A stretch of DNA of 64,000 nt from Mucilaginibacter gossypiicola (GTDB taxonomy: Bacteria; Bacteroidota; Bacteroidia; Sphingobacteriales; Sphingobacteriaceae). The position numbers and the translations under genes were made by a program. The stretch spans positions 186,001 through 250,000 of the forward strand of contig NZ_FOCL01000009.1 in NCBI RefSeq assembly GCF_900110105.1, in the 5' to 3' direction. This document shows positions 51,729-60,900 of this stretch, in pieces (position 1 is the first letter of the stretch; every line of letters starts with the position of its first letter). The notes below the pieces were generated by a model. It was given only the letters and a program-made list of their open reading frames with translations, had not been told where the DNA came from and did no database searches.

Positions 51729-52298
51729 ATGAGAAAAATCAGAATTTTTGAACATATTTCGCTGGATGGCGTGATAGAACATGATGGAGATTACACCTAT
51801 GGTGCATGGACAACACCGTATCGGAGCCCTGCAGGAGCGGCGGCGCTTTTAGAAGCATACGGATCAAATTTTGACCTGCTGCTTGCCCGTAATACTTACG
51901 ATATATTTAGTGGTTTTTGGCCTACTGCCGGAGATTTTCCAATGGCGAATGCTATCAATGCCGCAACAAAATACATAGTAACTAACAAACCCGGCAGCTT
52001 AGAATGGGGGCCGGTAAAAGGCTTAAGCGGGGATATTGCAGCGGCAATTCGCGATCTCAAATCAACCGATGGCCCCGACCTGATCGTGGTGGGAAGTTCT
52101 ACCCTGACATCCCTCCTGCTTGACCAGGGGCTGGCCGACGAGGTTGTACTCATCACCTACCCTGTTTTACTGGGTCGGGGCAAACGCTTATTGGCCGACA
52201 GCATCGGCGCCCGGGAACTTGCTTTTGTTGATACCAAAAGCACACCTACAGGTTTGCTTATCAATACTTACCGGCACGTTGGTCCGCTCAAATCCTGA
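51729..52298 (+). CDS. Dihydrofolate-reductase-like (RibD C-terminal domain) protein
   Basis: 189 residues. RibD_C/DHFR fold: MRKIRIFEHISLDGVIEHDGD, a central LLLARNTYDIFSGFWP, then PDLIVVGSSTLTSLLLDQGLADEVVLITYPVLLGRGKRL, the family hallmark. Relatives are often NADPH-dependent reductases of unknown target. Full length. Followed by a hairpin terminator. Confidence 0.88.
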   Translation: MRKIRIFEHISLDGVIEHDGDYTYGAWTTPYRSPAGAAALLEAYGSNFDLLLARNTYDIFSGFWPTAGDFPMANAINAATKYIVTNKPGSLEWGPVKGLSGDIAAAIRDLKSTDGPDLIVVGSSTLTSLLLDQGLADEVVLITYPVLLGRGKRLLADSIGARELAFVDTKSTPTGLLINTYRHVGPLKS

Positions 52299-52346
52299 TA
52301 CTTCACTTCTAAAAACTTGTTCGGGAGGTTTTCCTTACGGCATGAT

Positions 52347-52376
52347 GCTGCTTTGCGAAAGTAAAGCAGCTTTTGT
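52347..52376 (+). terminator. Terminator after the RibD-like gene
   Basis: GCTGCTTT / AAAGCAGC with an 8-base loop and a T run. Confidence 0.75.
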
Positions 52377-52465
52377 ATTTTACACCAATCAGAATGCCAT
52401 GCCTATGTAAGGAACAGGCATTCGATAAATATCTTCTTGTATTTCCGGTGATTTTCAGCCATCTC

Positions 52466-52714
52466 CTAATTTAAATTCCTCTCTTTTAACAGGCCTTCCA
52501 AGGCTTTATTTCTGGCTTTATTTTTAGCAGCTATTGGTATATAGATAATGGGAAGAAAAGTTAATAAACCAAACCCATTTCTTACGGTACTATAAACAGC
52601 AACCCCAATCAAAAAACCAAAGATCGCAGCATCGAAAATCTTGCTGGATTTGATCTTTTTTGCTTCCTGTAATAATTCTTCGTTTGATAATTCTGTTAAT
52701 TCTTTTTGCTTCAT
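52466..52714 (-). CDS. Small membrane protein, unknown
   Basis: 82 residues from ATG 52714 (MKQKELTELSNEELLQEAKKI); the frame continues to an ATG at 52819 but the extra 35 residues look like non-coding composition. A charged helical start is followed by two membrane helices (about 24-42 and 44-60: KIFDAAIFGFLIGVAVYSTV, GLLTFLPIIYIPIA) and a basic C-terminal helix. Such small two-helix proteins are frequent in Bacteroidota with no known function. Confidence 0.65.
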   Translation of the reverse strand: MKQKELTELSNEELLQEAKKIKSSKIFDAAIFGFLIGVAVYSTVRNGFGLLTFLPIIYIPIAAKNKARNKALEGLLKERNLN

Positions 52715-52969
52715 TTTGTGTGATAATTTTTGATAGTTAAGCTGCAGGCTATTTTGCAAAGAAAAAAGTTTTTGTTCTACTGGTTTTAGAAACCGCGATA
52801 TTAAATTCAAAAACCTCAACCTTTCCCCAAAAGGATTTTGAAGACTCCGTTAAGCGCAATAAGATCATATATTTTTCTTGCTGCTACCCATGTTTACAAA
52901 CCTATTATTGCTGTCAATCTCATACATAAATCGCGTTTAAGGCTTATTTTTGAAAAAAATTATTGCCCG

Positions 52970-53257
52970 ATGAAAACTTTAGCCGAATTTAAAGCGTCAT
53001 TAAATTCAGAACAGCCTGTTAGCGGGCTCACCGCCCAGTTAAAAAGCCTTTGGTATGATGGCAAAGGCAATTGGCATCAAGCCCATGCACAGGTTGATCA
53101 CCTGGATGATCGGGCATCGGCCTGGGTACATGCCTACCTGCACCGTAAAGAAGGTGACATCTGGAATGCCGATTACTGGTACAGCAAAGCAAGGCAAACC
53201 CGGCCGGATATCTCTTTGGATGAGGAATGGGAACAATTGGTAGTTGAGTTTTTATAG
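52970..53257 (+). CDS. Small helical protein, unknown
   Basis: 95 residues from ATG 52970 (MKTLAEFKASLNSEQP); the in-frame extension upstream to 52838 covers the region between divergent genes. The pattern GLTAQLKSLWYDGKGNWHQAHAQVDHL ... WVHAYLHRKEGDIWNADYWYSKA resembles one or two TPR-like helical pairs. No signal. Conserved-looking, function unknown. Confidence 0.7.
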   Translation: MKTLAEFKASLNSEQPVSGLTAQLKSLWYDGKGNWHQAHAQVDHLDDRASAWVHAYLHRKEGDIWNADYWYSKARQTRPDISLDEEWEQLVVEFL

Positions 53258-53331
53258 GGATGATTATGTTACCTCAGGGGTCTAAACATCTACCAGGATA
53301 TGCAGAACAGCAAATCAGCATGACGTATACA

Positions 53332-53652
53332 TCAGGGTCCTCTACGAGTTTAAGTTAACCCACAAAATTGCTCGTCGCTTAACGGTAAGACGTCGTGTTT
53401 TGCCCCTCTGGGGCAAAGGGCATTTCTATAATTTTTAGGCTACAAACCTTTTGCACCTCTGGTGCATCTGTCCTTAAGAACCTCTCTATTAATATCTATT
53501 TATTAACCAATAAAAATCCCCCAGAGGGGGAATAGGTTTGTAGAAATAACGTCCCTCCCCTTACCCGAACCCCAGAGGGGTTCAACTCGCGCTGATTAAT
53601 CAATCGGCAATAATCATTTTGAGGGTTAACTTAAACTCACAGAGGACCCTGA
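53332..53652. mobile_element. MITE-like element with terminal inverted repeats
   Basis: About 321 bp bounded by terminal inverted repeats of 30 bases with two mismatches: TCAGGGTCCTCTACGAGTTT plus following bases at the left, answered at the right by AAACTCACAGAGGACCCTGA. It codes for nothing. Inside are C/G-run hairpins (GCCCCTCTGGGGC near 53402, TCCCCCAGAGGGGGA at 53516-53532) and a pair CTACAAACCTTTTGC / ATAGGTTTGTAG. No target duplication was recognised. Confidence 0.6.
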
Positions 53653-53680
53653 GGGGAACATTGTTGCGTTTCCTGCTGCT

Positions 53681-56600
53681 TTACTCGCTCCTCAAACTTT
53701 TTACAGGGTTAGCCAATGCCGCTGTTACAGCCTTGTAGCCTACGCTTATCCAGGCAATGGCCACCGATGCTGCTATTGCCACAATAAATATATCGGGCCC
53801 AATGCTGATCCTGTAAGTATATTCCTGCAGCCATTTATGCATAAAATAATAACCAATAGGGGCTGATATGGCAAATGCAATGATAATAAGCACCGTAAAT
53901 TCTTTTGAAAACAAATACACTATATGCCCAACAGAAGCACCTAAGGTTTTACGTATGCCCACTTCTTTTGTCCGTTGTAGTGCCATAAATGATACAAGGC
54001 CATACAAGCCAAGGCACGAAATAAATATGGCTATACCGGCGAATATTTTATAGAGTGTAGCCAATTCATCTTCGTTCCTGTAGAAATCGGCTACCGTTTT
54101 ATCAAGGAATTGATATTCATACACTCCCTCCGGGAACGTTTTGTTCCATAAAGCTTCAACATTCTCAAGGGTTTGCCTTACATTTTGAGGCTGGATCTTG
54201 ATATTCAACTTCGAATATTGTGACTTCCATGCTCCCATCAACACCGGCGGGATAGCACCACGCAATGAGCTAACATTATAATCCTTTACTACACCGGTAA
54301 TCCGGGCCTTCAAACTGTTGTTATTCCATAACATGATATTTTTGCCTATGGCTTCCTTGGGGTTGGTAATACCAAGTTTATGGATCAAGGTTTCATTAAC
54401 AACATAACCGGCTATTGTATCAGTTTTTTTGTACGGGCCACCGGCTACAAACTGGATGCCATACAACCTAAAATAGTCTGCATCGGCCCATTTCAGGCAG
54501 GCGCCAAAATCAACCTGTTTGGCCGAATTGTTAAATTTAAAATCGCTGAACCATCCGCTGTTATCAGATGGAGCGTATAAACTGGCACTTACATCCTTAA
54601 TTCCCGGCTGCTGCAAAAGCTGATCTTTTAAAGCACTTACCCTCGCCCGGCTGATGCTGTCGCCCGGAAAAGGAATGGTAATTACAGCATCTTTATTAAA
54701 CCCAAGCGATTTATTTTTAAAATAATTCATCTGGTAAATTAATACAAGGGTACCTATCACCAGAAATTGCGCTATACAGAATTGTGCTGCCACCAGCACC
54801 CGTCGTAAGGAAATTCCGCTCGCGCGTCCGGCGTCGATCTTGTTTCTCAACGCTTCCATCGGGTTAAATCCGGATAATACCAGTGCAGGGTAGAACCCGG
54901 CCAGAAAAGTAACCCCAACAACCACTCCTGCCAAAAACAAAACCACCGTTGGGTTTGCCAGGAAACCTCCGCTTATCTGCACCTCAAGCAGGCTATTCAA
55001 CATTGGCAAAGCGATGAGTGCAATTATTGAAGCCAGTACAACAGCAAATAAAGTAATGATCAACGTTTCGGTGATGAACTGCAGCACCAGCTGGTACCGG
55101 TTACTCCCTAACACTTTGCGTATCCCCACCTCTTTTGAACGGTTTACGGCCTGGGCAGTAGCGAGGTTGATAAAGTTAACGCAGGCAATGATCAGCAGGA
55201 ATAAGCCAATTAAACTGATAACATTAATCAACTGCTTACTGAACGGATGCTTTATGTACAAGCCAACCTCGGTGTTATAATGCATATCTTTCAGGGCTTG
55301 TAATTGAAAGATCTCATTTTTATTGTAAGGCGCAGGGATGCGTTTTTTTGCAAGCGACGCAAGCCCGGTATTAAGCTGTTTTTCGTCCATGCCGGGAGGC
55401 AAAACAATATAACAGTTCCTGTCGCCGAAGGTACTTATCCAATCCTGGGCATTGCCGCTAAGGTCCCCGTCTTTTTCAATAAGCGTAACCCAGGAGACAG
55501 CCAGTTTCATCGGAAAATCAGTATTGACCGGGGTATCCTCAAATATACCGGTCACTTTAAGATCGCGCCTGTTTTCGTAACGCACTGTTTTCCCCATGGC
55601 AGTATGCCAATCACCAAAAAATTTATCGGCTTCGTCACGGGATAATGCAATAGTTTTAGGCTCCGATAAAGCAGTATTTTTATCGCCGGCCAGCCATTTG
55701 ATATTAAAAATCTGAAAAAAGCCGGGATCTGCATAATAAGCCAGATCTTCCTTAAACTTCTTCACCGTACCGCCATCATTACCTGTATGTACAGCATAGT
55801 GCGAGCCATCGTTCAGCATAACGTTAGCTACTTGCTTTATTTGCGGAAAGTCAAGTTTTAATCCCTCTGCCAGCGGCAACGGAGTTCCTGAGCCGGCATG
55901 CGTACCATCGGGACCACTATTTACCGTTACGATACGATAGATGCGGTCTTTATTGGCATGAAAGCTATCGAAACTTGTTTCAAACTGAATAACCAGAAAT
56001 ATGAGCAGACAGGCAGCTATGCCAATTGCCAAACCGGCGATATTGATAGTTGCATAGCTCCTGTTGCGCATGAGGTTGCGCCAGGCGATTTTAAAGTAAT
56101 TTTTGAACATTGCTTTGCGATTTGGTTTCTTAACGGTCCACATTGGAGCCGCTTCCTGGTACGAAATTACCGTCGCAAAACGGGGCGGGCGTTCCATCTT
56201 ATAATATGGTCGCTCTTTTTTTAGTTCAAGTTTATATTCTGCCGGGCTTTTACCGGTCATTTGTTTAAAAGTACGGTTAAAGGTAGTTTTTGAATTAAAG
56301 CCCGATTCAAATGCAATGCCGAGCAGGGTTAAATGATCATAAGCCGGGTCCTGCATTTTTTGGACTACCTCTGCAACACGGTATTCATTAATAAAATCAT
56401 TAAAGCTTTTTTTGAGCACTGTGTTAATTATCCGTGATAGTTCGTTGGGGTGCAAATCGAGCTTTTCGGCCAGTGAACGTAAATTAATCTCTGGATCCAG
56501 GTAATAGAGATTTACCCTCACTACTTTTTTTAGCCAGGCCCCCTTCTGCTTTGACTCTGGCGGCAGTGACGGTTTAAAAGCTTGCGGTATAGCCGGAATT

Positions 56601-57367
56601 AATCCGGCTTCCTGTTTTGAAAAAACGATGACTCCCATCCGGATAATCTGTATCGCTAAAAGGATAAATAAGGGATAATAGGCCTGAATACCCAATTGAT
56701 GGCGATAATAAGAATAATCTATACCGGCAACAATTACCCAGCAAATCCATAAAATGCCTAAACCGATAAGCAGATGTTGCAGCCACTTCATTTCATACCG
56801 GTACCGGTCGCCATTATTAAATTTCAGGCGCCGGTAAAAATTTGCTATCAGGCGGTGCGCTGCATAGAGGTAAATTACAACCGAGATAAGTGCCAGTACC
56901 TGCAGAACAAGGCCAAACTGCCGAAAAGCCTGTGTTTCGTAGGTGGGCTTGCCGGTTTCAATACTCTGTTTGATCCAGAGAAGCTGAACGCCCAGTTCGA
57001 ATAAAAGTGGGATGAGATGCAGCAAATCCTTTAACCGGAATTTATATTGCGGCCCTGTTGTTTTAAGCACGTAAAAGTAGATGAGCGGACCAATAGCCAG
57101 TGAAAATTGCATCGGCAACCGGCTCCAATTGGGGATATAAGCTGTCAGGTGAATATCAATGGCCAGTATCCGGGCTATGTACAAAACGACAGCTAACAGC
57201 GCCAGGGCCAGAAACCGGTTTGCAGCCCTGTTTAGCTTTTGGGTAAACCATAAAAGCATAGCGAAGCCAGCTCCAAGGAAGATAACTCCCAAAAAAGCAA
57301 GATCATAAGCGTTGATATGAAACGTATAAGTTTTCAATTTACTTAGATGACTCAATCCCTGTTCCAA
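53681..57367 (-). CDS. 7-TM/AraC regulator fused to a MacB/FtsX permease, copy 1
   Basis: 1228 residues in one frame. Residues 20-250 hold seven membrane helices; 285-382 an AraC double helix-turn-helix (SLAEKLDLHPNELSRIINTV, then GIAFESGFNSKTTFNRTFKQ, TGKSPAEYK). After a 37-residue linker, Met420 begins a full-length MacB/FtsX permease (MFKNYFKIAWRNLMRNRSYA, a periplasmic domain, a block VNRSKEVGIRKVLGSNRYQL, a second half with LQRTKEVGIRKTLGASVGH, and a C-terminal LANPVKSLRSE). With seven helices the regulator part ends in the cytoplasm, as the permease start requires, so the topology is consistent. Met420 could also be an internal start. No ATPase is adjacent. Divergent from copy 2. Confidence 0.85.
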   Translation of the reverse strand: MEQGLSHLSKLKTYTFHINAYDLAFLGVIFLGAGFAMLLWFTQKLNRAANRFLALALLAVVLYIARILAIDIHLTAYIPNWSRLPMQFSLAIGPLIYFYVLKTTGPQYKFRLKDLLHLIPLLFELGVQLLWIKQSIETGKPTYETQAFRQFGLVLQVLALISVVIYLYAAHRLIANFYRRLKFNNGDRYRYEMKWLQHLLIGLGILWICWVIVAGIDYSYYRHQLGIQAYYPLFILLAIQIIRMGVIVFSKQEAGLIPAIPQAFKPSLPPESKQKGAWLKKVVRVNLYYLDPEINLRSLAEKLDLHPNELSRIINTVLKKSFNDFINEYRVAEVVQKMQDPAYDHLTLLGIAFESGFNSKTTFNRTFKQMTGKSPAEYKLELKKERPYYKMERPPRFATVISYQEAAPMWTVKKPNRKAMFKNYFKIAWRNLMRNRSYATINIAGLAIGIAACLLIFLVIQFETSFDSFHANKDRIYRIVTVNSGPDGTHAGSGTPLPLAEGLKLDFPQIKQVANVMLNDGSHYAVHTGNDGGTVKKFKEDLAYYADPGFFQIFNIKWLAGDKNTALSEPKTIALSRDEADKFFGDWHTAMGKTVRYENRRDLKVTGIFEDTPVNTDFPMKLAVSWVTLIEKDGDLSGNAQDWISTFGDRNCYIVLPPGMDEKQLNTGLASLAKKRIPAPYNKNEIFQLQALKDMHYNTEVGLYIKHPFSKQLINVISLIGLFLLIIACVNFINLATAQAVNRSKEVGIRKVLGSNRYQLVLQFITETLIITLFAVVLASIIALIALPMLNSLLEVQISGGFLANPTVVLFLAGVVVGVTFLAGFYPALVLSGFNPMEALRNKIDAGRASGISLRRVLVAAQFCIAQFLVIGTLVLIYQMNYFKNKSLGFNKDAVITIPFPGDSISRARVSALKDQLLQQPGIKDVSASLYAPSDNSGWFSDFKFNNSAKQVDFGACLKWADADYFRLYGIQFVAGGPYKKTDTIAGYVVNETLIHKLGITNPKEAIGKNIMLWNNNSLKARITGVVKDYNVSSLRGAIPPVLMGAWKSQYSKLNIKIQPQNVRQTLENVEALWNKTFPEGVYEYQFLDKTVADFYRNEDELATLYKIFAGIAIFISCLGLYGLVSFMALQRTKEVGIRKTLGASVGHIVYLFSKEFTVLIIIAFAISAPIGYYFMHKWLQEYTYRISIGPDIFIVAIAASVAIAWISVGYKAVTAALANPVKSLRSE

Positions 57368-57475
57368 ATTTATAATCTATTGATATATAAAAAACTACAT
57401 GTTTTTCTTTCCCCACACTGTAATACAACCGAACATATAGCTGTCCGCTTTCGGGATAGCCAATATATCCGCCAA

Positions 57476-57570
57476 CGTCATTGCGAGGTACGAAGCAATC
57501 CCTTACTTTACAGGGCGGCCTTGCACAACCTCTCTGCTTGTTCGCGATTGCTTCGTACCTCGCAATGACG
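57476..57570. repeat. REP-like palindrome, copy C
   Basis: CGTCATTGCGAGGTACGAAG at the left matches the reverse complement of the right end over about 25 bases, with ACAGGGCGGCC in the centre. Best-preserved of the three copies (see 14213 and 26000). Confidence 0.8.
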
Positions 57571-57640
57571 ATTTTCCTTTTTAAATAACCTTTTACCAGT
57601 TGTTTAAACTTTTGATGATACCCATTTAGCACACCTATGT

Positions 57641-57811
57641 TCTTAGAGACTGTTTAAAAACGATAGTTTTGAATGTAGAGACGCATAATTGCGTCTTACG
57701 CTTGCAATTTACGGCAGTAGTGACGCTCTTGAAATCGGCTTGTCCTCCGGGAGACGCAATTATGCGTCTCTACAAAAATACTTTCTCTCATTTTTAAACA
57801 GCTTGTTAAGA
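57641..57811. mobile_element. MITE-like nested inverted repeat between the two fusion genes
   Basis: Outer pair CTGTTTAAAAA (57650-57660) / TTTTTAAACAG (57791-57801), with weak extension to TCTTA / TAAGA. Inner pair of 23 bp (57674-57696 and 57752-57774), beginning TGTAGAGACGCATAATTGCG, perfect. No coding capacity. The 583-base gap between the fusion genes holds this element, REP copy C and no other recognised feature. Confidence 0.6.
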
Positions 57812-57950
57812 GAATTCATTAAATCTACGGATAACCTTATTTCAAAACCAGTCTCTCCCTGGTTCAGCGCAACATACCATCTACCTTAATTTAGCCGTTA
57901 AGATATTATCCATTAGTATTTTATTAATTTGGATGAGTTATTAAACCTAA

Positions 57951-60900
57951 TTGTTTCGCTTGAAACCGTACACCTTCCATATTACCCTTTATGATGCCGC
58001 GTTTTTTGGGATGCTGTTCATCGGCCTCACTTTTATCCTGCTTTTGTGGTTTACCCAAAAGCTAAACAGGGCTGCAAACCAATTTTTAGCAATGGCATTG
58101 GCTATAGCAGTTTTGTGGATAGCACGGCTATTGGCCATTGATATTCAGCTGGCAAACTATGCTGTTTTTTGGAGCAGGCTGCCGATGCAATTTTCGCTCG
58201 CTATTGGTCCACTTATTTACCTCTATGTACTCAAAACAACCCAGCCTGATTATAAATTCTACCGCAAAGATTTACTGCATTTCAGTCCCCTTTTATTGGA
58301 GTTAGGTGCCCACACCTTAGCAACGCTGGAAAGCATAAAAACCGGCACTGCAACTTACAACACGTTAATATTTCAGCAATCGAAACCGGTATTGCAACTA
58401 TTAGCATTTATTTCGGTGGCTATTTACCTATACCGTTGCCATATACTGATCGAAAACTTTTACAAGCAACTAAAATTTAATGGCGGCGATCGCTACCGGC
58501 ACGAAATGCGGTGGCTTCGAAACTTAATAACAGGTTTCGGGCTACTATGGCTGTTATGGATCCCTTTTACAGCCACAGATTATTTTTATTACAATTATAA
58601 ATTAAACCCGCAGGCTTATTATCCTTTGTACCTGCTGTTAATGTCGATGCTTACCTGGATTGCAGCAAGTGCTTTTTTAAGACCGGAAGTTAGCGCACAG
58701 GCAGATACCTTACCGATTTTAAAACCATTACTACCGGCAGAACTGAGACAAAAAGGGATCTGGTTGAAAAGGACTGTTAAAGAAAACCACTACTACCAGG
58801 ACCCTGAATTAAACTTAAGCTCCCTTGCTGCAAAACTTAACCTGCATACCCATGAGCTATCGCGAATCCTCAATACCGTACTCAAAAAAAGCTTCAATGA
58901 TTTTATTAATGAATACCGGGTACAGGCGGCAATTCGGAAAATGCAGGATCCCGCCCACGATTATATCACCCTCTTAGGGATTGCATATGAGTCCGGGTTC
59001 AACTCCCAAAGTAGCTTTAACCGCATTTTTAAACAGATAACCGGAAAAAGCCCGCTGGAATATAAAAATGACTTAAAAAAAGACTTCTCATCTTATAAGT
59101 TGGGCAGTCATCCTCAATTTGCGCCGGTAATTTCGAATCACGAGACTGCTACCAAGTGGCTCCGTAAGAAATTAAACCGCAATTTTATGTTCAAGAATTA
59201 TTTCAAAATAGCATGGCGCAACCTGGCGCGTAATAAAAGCTATACCGCCATTAATATTACCGGTCTGGCTGTGGGTATTGCCGTTTGTATGGTGATCTTT
59301 ATCATTATCCAGTTTCAAACAAGCTTTGATAATTTTCACTCAAAGAAAGATCGTGCCTATCGTGTATTAACCGAATATCATCACGCAGAAACAGGAAATA
59401 TTACTTATGGTAAGGATATCCCTTTTCCGCTCCCCTTAGGATTAAAAACGGCTTTCCCTCAAATAGAACAGGTAGCACCCATTTTTGCAAGCCAAAATGA
59501 TCAGCTGATTATACCCGATAATAATGGCGCCGCAACTAAAATGTTTAAGGAGCAAAGGGGGCTGTTTTATACCAATCCGTCATTTTTTAAAATATTCAAT
59601 TTTCCGCTGCTGGCGGGCTCGTATGCATCATTAAAAGATCCGGATAATGTATTGCTTACCAAAGAGGTTGCCGATAAGTATTTTGGCGACTGGCGAATAG
59701 CAATGGGCAAAACCATTAAACTGCAAATGGGTGGCTTTATGTTTGAGCACGGCACAGATGTGTTAAGAGTTTCGGGCATCCTGGCAACCATTCCTGCAAA
59801 TTCCGACTTTCAGCTAAAAGTTGTTGTTAGTTTCGGCACAGGGTTTACCGGCGACTATTTATCAAAATCTACCGATTGGAACAGAACGGTAGCTGATTTT
59901 GGCTGTTATATTTTATTACCTCAAAACCTTACTGCCGACAATTTTAATAAGCAGCTGCGGGCATACTCACAAAAGGTAGAATCATCCGACAATAAGGACA
60001 GTCATATTATTCAGGCATTAAATGCGGTACATTATGACAGCCAGGTTGGCAACTACAGCAATAAAACAATCAGTCATGATTTGCTTAACGTATTATGGCT
60101 GATAGCCGCCTTCATATTGTTAATTGCCTGTGTAAACTTTATCAACCTCTCCACCGCGCAGGCCGTTAACCGTGCAAAAGAAGTTGGTGTGAGAAAAGTT
60201 TTGGGGAGTAGTAAATCTCAATTGCAACTGCAGTTCATTGCCGAAACATTTTTGATAGTTGCAAGCGCTTTAATATTTGCAATTGTGATAACCATACTTG
60301 CACTGCCTTATGTGAGCCGGCTCTTAGAACTATCTCTTTCATTTAATATATTCAGTAACCCCGCAATTATCTTATTTCTTCTGATTGTAACCGTTGTGGT
60401 AACTGCACTCGCCGGTTTTTATCCTTCTATTGTATTATCCCGTTTCAACCCGGTTAATGCCTTAAAAAGCAAACTTACAACAGATCCTTCAAGTGGAATT
60501 TCATTAAGAAGGGGATTGGTGGTGTTTCAATTTATCATTGCGCAGGCATTGATCATCGGAACGCTCATTATTGTAAAGCAAATGAATTACTTTATGGACC
60601 AACCTTTAGGTTTTGATAAAGATGCCGTTATTAATGTTCCTTTTCGGGTAGATAGTGTCCGCCTCAGCAAAATGGAGTATTTAAAGAACCAGCTGTTATC
60701 CATAAATGACGTAAAATCGGTAAGCTTTAGTTCCAATACGCCAATAGAAAATGGCAACGACACCTGGAGCGCCATCAAATATGATCATGCGCAAAAAGAA
60801 ACTGACTTTAAAGCCATTACCAAATTTGCCGATCAGGACTATGTGCCAGCCTATAAACTGCAATTAATAGCCGGTCGAAACCTCAAACCTTCTGTTATGA

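Noticed and set aside
53332..53652. Full insertion sequence
   Set aside because: No transposase-like frame exists within the element, so at best a MITE.
53681..57367. Frameshift or assembly error as cause of the fusion
   Set aside because: The same architecture is present in the divergent paralogue at 57951 with different codons, so the joined frame is genuine.
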